Below, piece by piece: positions 47,986 through 59,337 of a stretch of 64,000 nt of DNA. The notes beneath the pieces were generated by a model. It searched no databases, was not told the DNA's origin, and was given only the letters and a program-made list of their open reading frames with translations. Numbering within the stretch: position 1 is the first letter of the stretch; every line of letters starts with the position of its first letter. Both the position numbers and the translations under genes were made by a program. The stretch spans positions 64,952,410 through 65,016,409 of the forward strand of contig NC_089495.1 in NCBI RefSeq assembly GCF_036850765.1, in the 5' to 3' direction. This stretch comes from Saccopteryx bilineata (taxonomy: Eukaryota > Chordata > Mammalia > Chiroptera > Emballonuridae).

Positions 47986-48122
47986 GAGAGAGAGAGAGAT
48001 AAGGGATAGAGGGACAGGAAGAGAAGCAGATGGTGGCTTCTTATGTATCCCTGACTGGGGATCGAACCAGGATGTCCACATGCCGAGTCATTGCTCTATC
48101 CACTGAGTAAAACAGCCAGTGT
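47735..48122 (-). mobile_element. Long-type SINE with (GA)n, antisense
   Basis: The segments ccaactgggatccattaggc and agcagatggtggcttcttatg and the head complement ending cactgagtaaaacagccagtg define it. Its pyrimidine tract complement has expanded to GA runs at about 47947-47978 and 47986-47999. Confidence 0.85.
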
Positions 48123-48749
48123 CTATGTTTCAATTAATTTAATGCTATAAAATAGTACACACACCCTTTAAATTATGTACATAAAATGCATCACTATACC
48201 TTACCAATTCATAGAGTATTGGTTTCAATTCATTTAGAATCAATCTAAAAATTCCCTTTTATAAAATTCTTATAAAGCATTTATGAGGATATATAAAAAA
48301 AACAAAGGTTTATAATCAAATCCAAAAATATAGCTGTTTCTGCATCATATAATATATACATATATATGTATATATTATATATATATGTATCTACACCCAT
48401 ATCTATGTATTCATACACATAGAAACACAGATTAAAAGATATGTAAATATCAATAGATATAGTTCAAGCTAGATATATAGCTATAGATATAAATATGTAA
48501 ATATATAATATTTTCTTTTGTTATTTGTTTCCCTCTCTAGGATTTCTTTGTCTTTATTTTCATATCTACCTTTCTCAGAATTCCTATTTACTAAAATGGG
48601 GTGATGAAACCAGTTTTGAGCCTCTAGGACTTGAAACAAACGTGTTTGAAAGATCAAAGTAGACATTTATATAAATCATTTAAAAACATACCCAAACCAA
48701 CCTATTTGATTAGCCCTCTTCAAGTTAATTAAATAGTATGCAAAAATAA
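48123..48749. other. AT-rich sequence with TA-rich tract, no gene seen
   Basis: A TA-rich microsatellite-like stretch lies at about 48348-48396. Nothing else is recognised. Confidence 0.55.
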
Positions 48750-49690
48750 GAGAGAATTGTAAGGTTTGTGTTCAGGGTGCCTTTAAACCAGAACCCCCAC
48801 TGTGAGGTTTTAAATAATTGGCTTGCTATTCTCTTGCTTAACGGCTTCCTGGCCTTCACTTTGAAATTTAGCAAAAAGTTTATCTTTGCAGAAATGTTAG
48901 AGAAAGCTTGTATTGGGAAGGGACTTGACTATTAAGGGAGTTTAAATCACAATATTGTAGTTATTTGTAAAAGCCAAGATACAGGATCAGAGACACTGCA
49001 AACCCATGGGGGAGGGAAAACTGGCTTGCTTAAAGCCTTGGGGTGGGTCCAGCTGGCCCAGGACCTTTTGAACTAGCCCAGGATTCCTTTAGAAATTGAG
49101 CAGGGAGATAAACAATTTGGAATCACTCCAATCCACATACAAAAAGATACATATAACCTTGTACCTATAGAGGCAGCAACATTAGCTGCTCTTTCCAAGA
49201 CCCCCGACTAAATTATAAAAAGCCTGCTCCAAACCCTCCCCAACATTGACACGACTTTAGGTGCATCCCAGTATACTTGCACACAAACATTTTAAACAAA
49301 TTTTTCTTTTGGAACATAATAGCCTTGTGTTTTCAGTTCGGCTCTCCCCCATATATAATGGAAGGGGCTTAGCCTGTCAGTTATCTCATACGAGATAAGG
49401 TCTCTCCAGGTCTGACCTAATCAGGGGTTTATACCGACCTGCCAGTTGCCAAAAGAAGCTGAAAGGAGACTTTCCCCTTCCCCACAGCCACCTTCCATTC
49501 CGGTACAAGGGGCTTAGCCAGTCAGCTGCCTCACAGGAGAAAAAGTAGTCCACTTTCTCTCCAGATCTGACCTAGTCAGGGTTTTATACTGACCTGCCTG
49601 TTGTTGCTAAGGGAGAGGGAGACTGACAATAGGCTTTCCCCTTCCCCAGTGGACTGGCCACCCCAGTTCAATCTTCCAATAATAATGAAG
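48750..49690 (+). repeat. LTR-like segment with 145-bp tandem duplication
   Basis: Compared with the AT-rich surroundings this block is GC-richer and has promoter-like order: a TATA box in attataaaaagcctgctcc (49215-49233), then a C-rich leader. Two tandem copies of a segment follow, starting aaggggcttagcc at 49362 and again at 49507, both with ctgacct-agtcaggg and ttccccttcccca. This architecture fits a retroviral-type LTR with a duplicated 3' part, but I cannot match a family, and the ends and target duplication are not resolved. Confidence 0.45.
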
Positions 49691-51507
49691 AAATGCAATT
49701 AATATCATACTTTACAAACAATTACCTATTATACAAATCACTGGAAAGTTATCTTTAAATAAAGCTAGTGTTTTTCCTTGAATTGACTTGACTCTTTTTT
49801 TGAATGGTTGAGACCTTTTTATTACCTTTTCTTATATTAAACCAGAGATGTCCATTTGTCCATGAGATGTCTAATAAATAATGGCGGAGAGAGAAAAAAA
49901 AGATTTTAAAAAATGCCCCTGAAACAATGCACAAATTTTAATTGAACCCTGAAGCAGTTGATATTCCAAATCTCTGAGCAAAGGTAAGAATGACTTTTAT
50001 AGTAATGTTTTTGAAAGAGTTTCTGATCAAATATGCTTATATCTATTATTTCAGCATTCATGCAGCTACACTTTGCTTTAGGCTCTTGGCCTCTTTGTCA
50101 GCTTCTTAAAGTCAATTTTGAGAATAGAACTTACGATGTAAATTCTAGAGAGGTAGTGTGATGTGAGCTTAGAGCTTTACTTATAAAGCAAGCCATATTT
50201 TACAAATATCACTTGAATTGTCTTCAAGAGTTTTTATTTTCCTTTAACCTTTTCATTATGTCTATGTGCAGCAACTATTTCTTCACCTGCTCTTTTAATG
50301 CTGAATTACTGAATATATCCCAGAGTCAGACATTTTGAGATAATTTTTTTAGAGAAAATTAAACATGAATTTTAAAGTACTTAATTTAGAATACACTAGT
50401 AGTTTTTTTCTCAAAAAAAAAAATCCATTTTATAGGCAAACTAAATTAGAACAATCTGTAGCCTCAGGCCAAACCTCCTGAATTAGAATTCTTGAGTGTG
50501 ATGTGAGACCATAAATGCAGTTTTTAGACACATTCAACTTTAACAGCCAGTGTTGTGGACTCAATAATTAGAAATAAGACAGCATTACCTATATGAAGTC
50601 TTGCTAAGAATGCAGTGCTTGGAAATTGTTCTTTCTGAATTAAAAATGGGTGCATGTGGCAAAGAATTAAGGTAGCTCCTCAGTGCATGTGATATGTGGT
50701 ATTTTTTTAATGCAGTGCCATATGTAAATCTGTTTGTACATGGCTTCAAGCAATGGTTGATAATGCCTTGACAAGATTGATCAAACTGTAATTATCAATC
50801 CAGAATGAAAAAAAAAACACATTGCTAGTTCACCAAGGGAATATGATTTGGATTACCTGAAAGATCTCCCTTAAGAGGAGAATGTCTTTCTACTTTTATA
50901 GAAAAAAAAAATCACACTGAACTTTGGCACATAGTATTCTTTACAATAGAATTGCACAAAAATTAACTCATTTTAGTTTAATTTATAATCTGATATATTT
51001 GTATAAAAAGCCTAAGGAAGCTGATATTTTCAATGTACCTCTATACTCAAATAGATATTATTATAAGCCTTTTCTTAGGCTTCCTTATATCTAAGATTCA
51101 AGTTCAGCCCAAGTCTATCTCCTCCACAATATTTTGGTTTACCATCATCATTCCCCACTCCCAATCTTATCATTTTCTAAAGCAACCTGTGTGACCTCCA
51201 TGTCACTTTATCATATTTAATGTTTTTATTTCATATTTTCTATTTTACAAATAAGAAAATAAATTAAAATGTTATTCTTTGTCAAATAATGTTAAAACAT
51301 CTAGCAATTGTTATAACAGTGTTATAAGAGCACCCTTCACTTTCAATGTTAGCTCAACATCACTTTTTCTTTTCTTCTAGGGAGCCCGTTGTTAAACATG
51401 CATACAAACATGTGCTTATATGGTATGCATATAAGCTTCATATAGAAGCTTTAATTGGATTCCCATTTATTCTCTGTGAATTATAATGTTACCATCTACC
51501 TTTACAA
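49691..51507. other. AT-rich sequence, no gene seen
   Basis: Nothing recognised. Confidence 0.5.
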
Positions 51508-51521
51508 GGCTGAATATCATC

Positions 51522-51900
51522 CTTTTTTTTGTATTTTTTTGTATTTTTTCCGAAGTTAGAAGTAGGGAGGCAGTCAGACAGACTCCAGCATGCACCTGAT
51601 CAGGATCCACCTGGCATGCCCACCATGGAGTGATAGCTCTGCCCATCTGGGGTGCTGATCCATTGCTGCAGGAGCCATTCTAGCACCTGAGGCGGAGACC
51701 ACAGAGCCGTCCTCAGCGCCGGGGCCAATCTTTGCTCCAGTGGAGCCTTGGCTTCAGGAGGGGAAGAGAGAGACAGAGAAGAAGGAGAGGGGGAAGGGTG
51801 GAGAAGCAGATGGGTGCTTCTCCAATGTGCCCTGGCCAGGAATCAAACCCGGGACTTCCACACACCAGGCCGATGCCCTATCACTGAGCTAACCAGCCAG
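51522..51900 (-). mobile_element. Long Rhin-like SINE, antisense
   Basis: A complete long SINE in complement, from the T-rich tail to a head complement ending aaccagccagg. The 14-base flanks ggctgaatatcatc (51508-51521) and ggctgaatatcgtc (51901-51914) differ by one base. Confidence 0.93.
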
Positions 51901-51914
51901 GGCTGAATATCGTC

Positions 51915-53524
51915 ATTTGACACTACCAATTAAAGTATTAGCATAGTTAGTTAAAGAATAGCAAGATCTTCAAAGGCTACTGATAGAATCTATCATGGCA
52001 TATACAAAACTCTTCCAAATGTCAGTAGACTAACATTTCATTTTCTTTCTCCTTTAATACATATAATGTGTGAAATGTATATGACATCTAAGAGAACTTT
52101 AAAATTTCTGAGCTCAACTTTTTTTGATGGTAGAGATTCCTCTACTGTACCCCAACACAGTGCACTTTGTGTTTGAGGGATGTTTGAAATTACCTATTAC
52201 AAATACCTGCCCGGTGCAAGGAGGCGCTCCTCAACTTTTTTCTACCTTTACATAGAGCTCTTGTTGTATACTTCCAGTGCTGAGAAGTTCAGTTATTTCC
52301 AACAGAGAATCTGATGCCATTGATTAAAAATTTCATTGTTTGAAAGTTCTGTATTTTAAATTAATTTACAACTTTCTGTTTCCCACCGCACTTTTTTTTG
52401 TACCTGTAGCTAATCAAGAAACCTCTTTCCATTAGTTTCTCCCAATGTAACAAAATAAGGAATATGACTCAGCAGAAGATCATGCTAGTAACCAATTTAG
52501 ATGCTTTTAATTTGTTTCTCTTGAAATTTCACTGTTGTGGTATGTTATCTTTCTTATTAAAGGCAAATACAGTCTTTTGAAGGTTGAATCGTTCAATTCA
52601 AAAACAGTCTTCAATACATTTTCTTCTGAGGGCACGAACACTTAATTGCTTTATCAAGTGTTCATACAATAACTATATCAGAAAAAACACTTAAATTTAG
52701 TCATTACACTAAACATACTTAAAAGACTGCATTTAAAGCTTATAGTCATTAAAAAGAAAACACACACATAGGCAATTAGACTATAAAACATAAAATAAAT
52801 GTATATTCACAATATACATATATATACATATATCTTCTTGTTTTTATAAATATTTAAATTTAGACTAAAATAATTTTTAAAGAAAATGTTATACTTATCA
52901 TGTTTAATAAAATAAAATAATATAATTAAATGAGAAATTATAGCTATGATTTTAAACTGAATATTATTCTTCAATAAAAAGCCAACTATGACAAAAATTG
53001 AGAGCAATTTCTTACAATTAACAATGAACTATATATTATTCAAAAATAATTCTTAGAATAGAATAGATAATTGACTCTGAACTGATGTGAACTTTTAGAT
53101 TCACTATTTTGGGGCAAATTCAGTCATCCCCAAAGGATTGTATGATCTCATTTGACATGCAGTGGGACTTTAAAATTAACATAATATGTAATTTGTCTAA
53201 TTTTAGCACGATGATGTCTTGAAATTTAATAAAAACATTTTTGGGGACAGTTTGAAATTAACATGGATTCAATGATTGAATTCCACCAAGTCATACTGCA
53301 TTGGATGATAATTAGGTAAAGTTCTATACTTATTATTTTAATATTTCTATATGCTTACTTATAACATAAATGCATTATTTTAGAAAACTATTAAATCTGC
53401 ATGTGTTTGTCAAGAATTGTAATTTTAATTAATTTTAATAATAATTTAAGGTGAATTATATTTCATTATTTTTTAATGTTTTAAATTGAAAAAATATAAA
53501 TACATTCATTGTTTAAATTAAATA
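51915..53524. other. AT-rich sequence, no gene seen
   Basis: Nothing recognised. Confidence 0.5.
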
Positions 53525-53845
53525 TATTGAAATGACATTACTTAATTTTTTGAGGAAACCCCATATGTTTTTCACAGTGGCAGTACCAGTTACATGCCCA
53601 CCAGCAGTGAATGAAGATTCTTTTTTCTCCACCACTTCTCCAACACTTGCTGTTTGTCTTGTTGATAACAGCTATTCTAACTGATAAAAGGTAGTATTTT
53701 ATTGTAATTTTGATTTGCATTTCCCTAATAGCTAGAAATGTTGAGTATCTTTTGATCATTTGTCTTTCTCAGAGAAGCACTGTTTAGGTATTCTGCCTAT
53801 TTCTTAATTGGACTGTTTGGCTTTGAGTTGTATGAATTACACTTA
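53525..53845 (-). mobile_element. L1 ORF2 fragment, antisense
   Basis: The minus-strand translation contains [20 protein letters not shown] and INKTNSKCWRSGGEKRIFIH, the L1 ORF2p C-terminal region, with limited decay. Confidence 0.85.
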
Positions 53846-54164
53846 GAATTTTCATCAATATGAACAAAGTAAATTATTATCTGAAAGATATAAAAAGGGT
53901 CAGGCAGGGCATGATGTCTTCTACACCATGCCTTCAATAAGGCCCTAACCTCATGGAATTATTATATAACCTAATAAAAGCTACCAATGTATTAGCGGTA
54001 CTAAAACTATTTATGTTAAGATTATTTATGACATCATACATTCAGATATTAGTAGCCATTATATTAAAGTTTTATATAGATCCTTTATGCTTGAGAATAG
54101 TTAGTGGATCAGATTTTGTTAGAATAGTTTTGCATGTATTAATTTTTTCTTCTTTTAAAAATAT
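53846..54164. other. AT-rich sequence, no gene seen
   Basis: Nothing recognised. Confidence 0.5.
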
Positions 54165-55484
54165 TTATATTGAACTTATTGGAGTTACATTATTTAATAA
54201 AATTATATACTTTTTAAGTGTGCAATTTTATGATATGTTATTTTTGAATCATATTTGTGTTCACTATCCAAAGACTAGTCACTTCCATTGTTATTTATCC
54301 TTCCTTTACTTCTTTTACTTGCCCCAGTCCCCTTCCCTCTGCCAATCACCAAAATGATTTCTGTGTCTATGAGTTTTGTTTTGTTTTTTCCTTAATCTCT
54401 CCATCTGTTTTACCCCATCCCTCAAACCCACCTGACACCCAATAGCTGTCAGACTGTTCTTTCTCTGACTGGCTTATTTCATTTAACATAATACTGTTTA
54501 GGTCCATTCATGCTGTCTCAAAAAGTAAGATTTTCTTTTTTTATGGCTGAGTTACAATTTCTATTGTGTAAATTTACCACAGCTTTTTGATCCAATTTTC
54601 TACTATGGCCATTTGGGCTGCTTCTAAATCTTAACTACTTTAAATAATGCTGGAATGAATATAGGGACATATTTATTATTTTGGATTAATGTTTTAGGTT
54701 TCTTTGGATATATTCTTAGATATTGAATCTCTGGATCATAAGGCTGTTCTTTTTTTAATTTTTAGAGAAACTCCATACTGTTTTCTACTGTGGCTGTATC
54801 AATCTACATTCCTTCCAAAACAGCACGTGTTCCCTTTTTTCTGCATCCTCACCAACAGGTCATCTGTTGATTTATGGATGATAGTCACTCTGATAGTTAC
54901 AAGGTGATATTTCATTGTGGTTTTAATTTGCATTTCTTTGATTAGTGATGGCAAGCATTTTTTCATAAGTCTATTAAATCCTGTTGCCCATTTTTTAATT
55001 GGATTGATTTTTCTGGCATTGAGTTATTTGAGTCCTTTATTTCTGTTTTTAGATGAGAGGAGTGGAAAGAGTGCAGCAGATTCCTGCATGTGCCCTGACT
55101 GACGGGGATTCACCCAGCAACACCAGCTAGAGCGAATGCTTGAGTATGGAGCTTTTTTTTAGCACCTGAGGCTGATGCACTCCAAAGGAACCATCCTCAG
55201 CATCTGAGGCCAAACTCAAACCAATTGAGCCACTGGCTACAGAAGGGGAAGAAGGGGAGAAGGGAGAAAGGGAAGAGAAGAGAAGCAGATGGTCACTTCT
55301 TCTGTGTGCTTACGGAAACTGGGATGTCCATATGCCTGGCCAACGCTCTATCCACTGTACCACCAGCCAGGGCCTGTTTGAGTTCTTCATAAATTTTAAA
55401 TATTAACCCCTTTTCAGATGAATCTTTGGCAATATGTTCTTTCATTCCATTAAGTTGTCTTTTCATTTTGTTTTTCTCTTTATT
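54165..55484 (-). mobile_element. L1 3' portion, antisense, split by a SINE
   Basis: The complement of the L1 3' UTR (gaacttattggagttacat, cctgacacccaatagctgtc) and ORF2 end (ctgactggcttatttcattt, ggctgcttctaaatcttaac, ctccatactgttttctactg) runs to about 55035, and L1 continues at 55373-55484 (gttcttcataaattttaaat, attaaccccttttcagatg). Confidence 0.85.
55039..55373 (-). mobile_element. Long-type SINE inside L1, antisense
   Basis: Segments ggggattcacccagcaac and agaagcagatggtcacttc and a head complement ending gtaccaccagccagggcc. L1 reads on either side, with tttgagtcctt (left) and tttgagttctt (right) as a near-exact duplication. Confidence 0.88.
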
Positions 55485-55905
55485 GAATTTATTGGGGTGA
55501 CACTGGTTAATAAAATTATACAGGTTTCAAGTGCACAATTCTACAACACATCTCTGTACACCATATTGTGTGTCAGCACCCCAAGTCAAGTCTTTGTCCA
55601 TACCATTTATCCCCCTATACTCATCTTTGTCTTTCCAAATCCCCTCTTTCCCTAGCAAATCTCACATCATTGTCCCTGTCAATGAGGTTTTCTTTTTTTA
55701 AATTTTGCTCAAACCCTCTACCTCCCTCCACCCAACAACTGTCAGTCTGTTCTATTAGTCTGTCTCTACTTTCTTGTTAGTTCATTTGGCTCCTTAGATT
55801 CCATGTATAAGTGAAATCATATGATACTTGTATTTCTCAGACCAGTTTATTTCACTTGGCATAATGCTCTCCAGATCCATCCATGCTATTGCAAAGCTTT
55901 GCACA
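55485..55905 (-). mobile_element. Second L1 3' end, antisense, abutting the first
   Basis: ttattggggtgacactggtt, acaggtttcaagtgcac, ctttgtccataccatttatcc and ctctccagatccatccatgc form a new L1 3' UTR beginning exactly where the previous L1 stops, so it inserted into or beside the older one. Confidence 0.82.
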
Positions 55906-57011
55906 TGTTTAATTTATATGTAGTACTTATATTCTGCTTATTTGTAATTGTTTGCCATTACTGAAATTTTAGTTAAAAAATGGAATTTTGTCATTTAAAA
56001 TAAATAACCATACCTCTTAAATATTCATGTTTCCAGAGATGCTGGGGTTTTTTTTTAAAAAAAAGGTTGTTTTACAGACTTATGGTTTTTAGTGAAAAAT
56101 TTTACATCACAAGGTTTTACATAGAAAAAATACAGTGGGATAATTTTCACCAAAAATGAATCTAGGCAGGAAATAGATTCTATCTTATTATATTTCTGAA
56201 AGGATATTTTTCTTCCTGATGACTGAGATAATGTGACCCTATTATAGTCTCAGCTTTTAATCATCACTTTTTATCACATACAAATCTGAAAATTAAGGAA
56301 GTAAGCTTTAATATAAATATCAATACCATAATAACTTCCTTTATTTTATAAGATGATGCTATGAGGAATTGAAGTAGAAAGAATACAAGTTAAATACACC
56401 TCTTTTACCATGTAATAAATACATTCCTAAGTATATATAAATTTAAGATCAGCTTTCTTCAAAAACTATGAAAGTTTGTCATTTATAGAAATGTTCTTAG
56501 AAATTTTTATAAAGAATAATTTGTTTTATTTCATAATTCAGCACTTGCATTTTTGTAAATAATCATAATTATACTACACATATACTTTTAAGCATTTAGA
56601 ATACTTTAAATGTGCAATAACATTTTTTAAATTACCACACAATTAAACAGAACTAGACAGTTAAAAATGCAAATTAAATACATTAAATGTGCAGTAACAT
56701 TTCCAAAAAATAAGAGGACAATATTTTTTTCCATTACTTTTTCTGTATAAACACATCTTTTCCATTATTTTTAAATTAGACTAATCACATTTAAATTTGA
56801 AAGGATATGTATCTTTTTTAGGAAATACATACAAGTTGAAATTTTATGAAAATAGAACACATTTCTTCTTAATGTATGTTTCTCAGAAAATCTAATAATT
56901 TATTTATAGACGTTAAGCTAAATGCATTGTCTATATTAAGGTCGAATAAGCTAATTATCAATACCCTGAGCATCATGCAATTTTTTATATTATATTAAAA
57001 AATAATTAACT
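55906..57011. other. AT-rich sequence, no gene seen
   Basis: Nothing recognised. The word catttaaatgtgcagtaacat-like segment occurs twice (56608 and 56680), a minor local duplication. Confidence 0.45.
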
Positions 57012-57422
57012 GATTTTATTTGTGTGTGACAGAGACAAACAGAGAGACAGAGAGAAGGACAGATACGGACAGACAGACATAAAGGGAGAGAGATGAGAAA
57101 CATCAATTCTTCGTTACAGCTCTTTAGTCTCCTTAGTTATTCATTGATTGTTTTCTCATATGTGCCTTGACCCGGGGACTACAGTAAAGAAAGTGACCCT
57201 TTGCTCAAGCCAGCGACCTTGGGCTCAAGCCAGTGACCTTGGGCTCAAGCCAGTGATCATGGGCTTAAGCTAGCAACTGTAGGATTATGTTTATTATCCC
57301 ATGCTCAAGCCAGTGACCTTGCACTCAAACTGGTGAGCTCCACTCAAGCCAGGCGGGCCCAAGCTCAAGCTAATGACCTTGGGGTTTCGAACCTGGGTCC
57401 TCTGCACCACTATCTGCTCAGG
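57012..57422 (-). mobile_element. SINE with internal 20-bp repeat array, antisense
   Basis: The clearest copy of the SINE type whose body contains repeated 'ctcaagccagtgaccttgg' units (57206-57380, about eight variants). The tail complement is at left; the head complement ends ctgctcaggct. Confidence 0.85.
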
Positions 57423-57423
57423 C

Positions 57424-57673
57424 TATTTTTTTATTATTATTATTCATTGAGAAGAGGGGAAGTAGAGACAGACTTCCACATGTGTCCTGACTAGGATCCA
57501 CCTGGCAAGCCCACTGAGGGGTGAAACTATGCCACCTGGGGTGTTGCTCCTTGCTCAGCAACTGAGCTTTCTTAGTGCCTGAGGAAGAAGCTATGGAGAT
57601 ATCCTTAGTGCCTGGAGCCAACACACTCCAATTGAGCCCTAGCTGTAAGAATGTAAGAGCAAGAGAGAGAGAA

Positions 57674-57712
<39 letters not shown>

Positions 57713-57851
57713 AGTGAGAGGTGGAAAAATGGATGGTCACTTCTCCTGTGTGCCCTGACTGGGAATCAAACCTGGGACATACACATGCCAGGCCAATACT
57801 TTACCACTGAGCCAGGCCAATGCTTTACCACTGAGCCAACTGGGCAGAGCC
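57424..57851 (-). mobile_element. Long-type SINE with (GA)n, antisense
   Basis: It directly adjoins the previous SINE in the same orientation. The GA expansion lies at about 57659-57709. The head region contains a short duplication: gccaggccaatactttaccac at 57788 and gccaggccaatgctttaccac at 57811, so the tRNA-like start is partly doubled. Confidence 0.85.
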
Positions 57852-58078
57852 TTGATTTTTTTGTATAACAACTAATCTCTAATTTATTTGGATAGATTAT
57901 TTCTACCACATTGAATTAGAAATTCAAGGTAGAATATTTTACTACTTTGAACTTTTTTAATTTTTCATAATATGCTTATCTGGAATAAAATAAAAACACA
58001 AGTTTAACATACCATTTCTTATGTTTACATGCATTATCCATGCTCTATCAATTAAGTGTTTATTTAAAATAAAAAGAA

Positions 58079-58190
58079 ATGTATTGGGGTGACTCTAATT
58101 GAGATATTTATATAGGTTTCAGTTTCCCAATTCTACAGTGCATCTCTGTATACCATATTGTGTGTTCTCCCTTCCCAAGTCAAGTTCGTA
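58079..58190 (-). mobile_element. L1 3' UTR fragment, antisense
   Basis: gtattggggtgactctaatt and gcatctctgtataccatatt follow the L1 3' end seen at 55485. Confidence 0.75.
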
Positions 58191-58624
58191 AAGAGTTTGA
58201 AGAATGATATTGCTGATTATTGCAATGCTAATCATTTTTACTGAGAATAAGTAGCCTTTCAGTTTTGTTTCTTGATTCACAATGAATCAGTTGGGCTAGT
58301 TTTATAGTTTTATCTGCAACTGAGAAATTGAACAGTGACTAGCCAGGTTTACAGTCAACCAGTTAAAATCCATTATATATATATATTTCCTGAACATAAC
58401 CATTTAGCTATTAAAACCAGAGTAGGCAAATTTTTGATGGTATAAGTTTTTAGGAACACTTCAATATAGTTACTTACAGTTGAAATAAATTGACTTCTAA
58501 CAAATGTACAACATAAGGAAGTTAAAGGTCATAGTTATATTTACAATATATAATTTTACATGCAGGCTTCTAAGTATATAGAACTAGAATAATTTCAAAA
58601 AAATTCTACTAGAAGTTATATACA
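58191..58624. other. AT-rich sequence, no gene seen
   Basis: Nothing recognised. Confidence 0.5.
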
Positions 58625-58987
58625 AGGCCCTGGCAGGTTGGCTCAGTGGTAGAGTGTGGGCTTGGTGTGTGGATGCCCTGGGTTTGATTCCCCAACAGGG
58701 CGCACAGGAGAAGCACTCATATGCTTCTCCACCCCTCCCCTTCTTGCTCCTCTCTCTCTCTCTTCTATTATTGCAGCTAAGGCTCAATTGGAGCAAGTTT
58801 GTCCCCAGAACTGAGGATGGCTCCCTGGCCTCCCCTCAGGCCCTAAGAAGAGCTCAGTTGCTGAGCAACAGAGCAACACCTCAAAGGGACAAAATACTGT
58901 CCCCTAATGGGCTTTCCAGCTAGATCCCTGTCAGGAAGCCTGTGGAAGTATGTCTCTGCCTCCCCTCCTTTCATTAAATTAAAAAAA
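58625..58987 (+). mobile_element. Long Rhin-like SINE, sense
   Basis: The head ggccctggcaggttggctcag with B box gggtttgattcc, followed by the full long body and an A-rich tail near 58976-58990. It is moderately diverged. Confidence 0.88.
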
Positions 58988-59180
58988 GAGAAAACTATAT
59001 ATAATTAGAATTTATCTTTGTTAATTAATAGATGGTCACTATATCTTTTTTTCTCTTCTCTTTATATTTCAACCTTTTGATGTATTTGAAAGCATTTAGA
59101 GATTCATTTTGAAACAATAGTGCTGATTTTATTTCTTTTTAATTAAACAGTTAAACTCTTTATTATTTTACTAGAAAGCC

Positions 59181-59205
59181 CAGCGGTCATACGAAATGAC
59201 CGCTG
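59181..59205 (-). terminator. Helitron 3' terminal hairpin
   Basis: A perfect 10-bp stem (cagcggtcat / atgaccgctg) with loop acgaa, 10 bases inside the CTAG end. In Helitrons this subterminal hairpin is thought to act as the stop signal of rolling-circle transposition. Confidence 0.88.
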
Positions 59206-59337
59206 TTCTAGATATTATAAATTGTAATTAAAATGATTTGTGCAAAGGTGTCTGCTAATTCAAACTGAATTACCCAGGGCAGGCGGTGAGGACGCCCCTT
59301 TGCTTAGTGCCCCATGGGGTTTCCCCCTTCTACTTGC

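Noticed and set aside
54165..55905. Membrane-protein-like hydrophobic frames
   Set aside because: They are complements of A-rich L1 3' sequence, which read as Phe/Leu/Ser-rich peptides.
57180..57385. CRISPR-like array of about 20-bp repeats
   Set aside because: The units are degenerate, have no unique spacers of constant length and sit inside a SINE in a mammalian genome.
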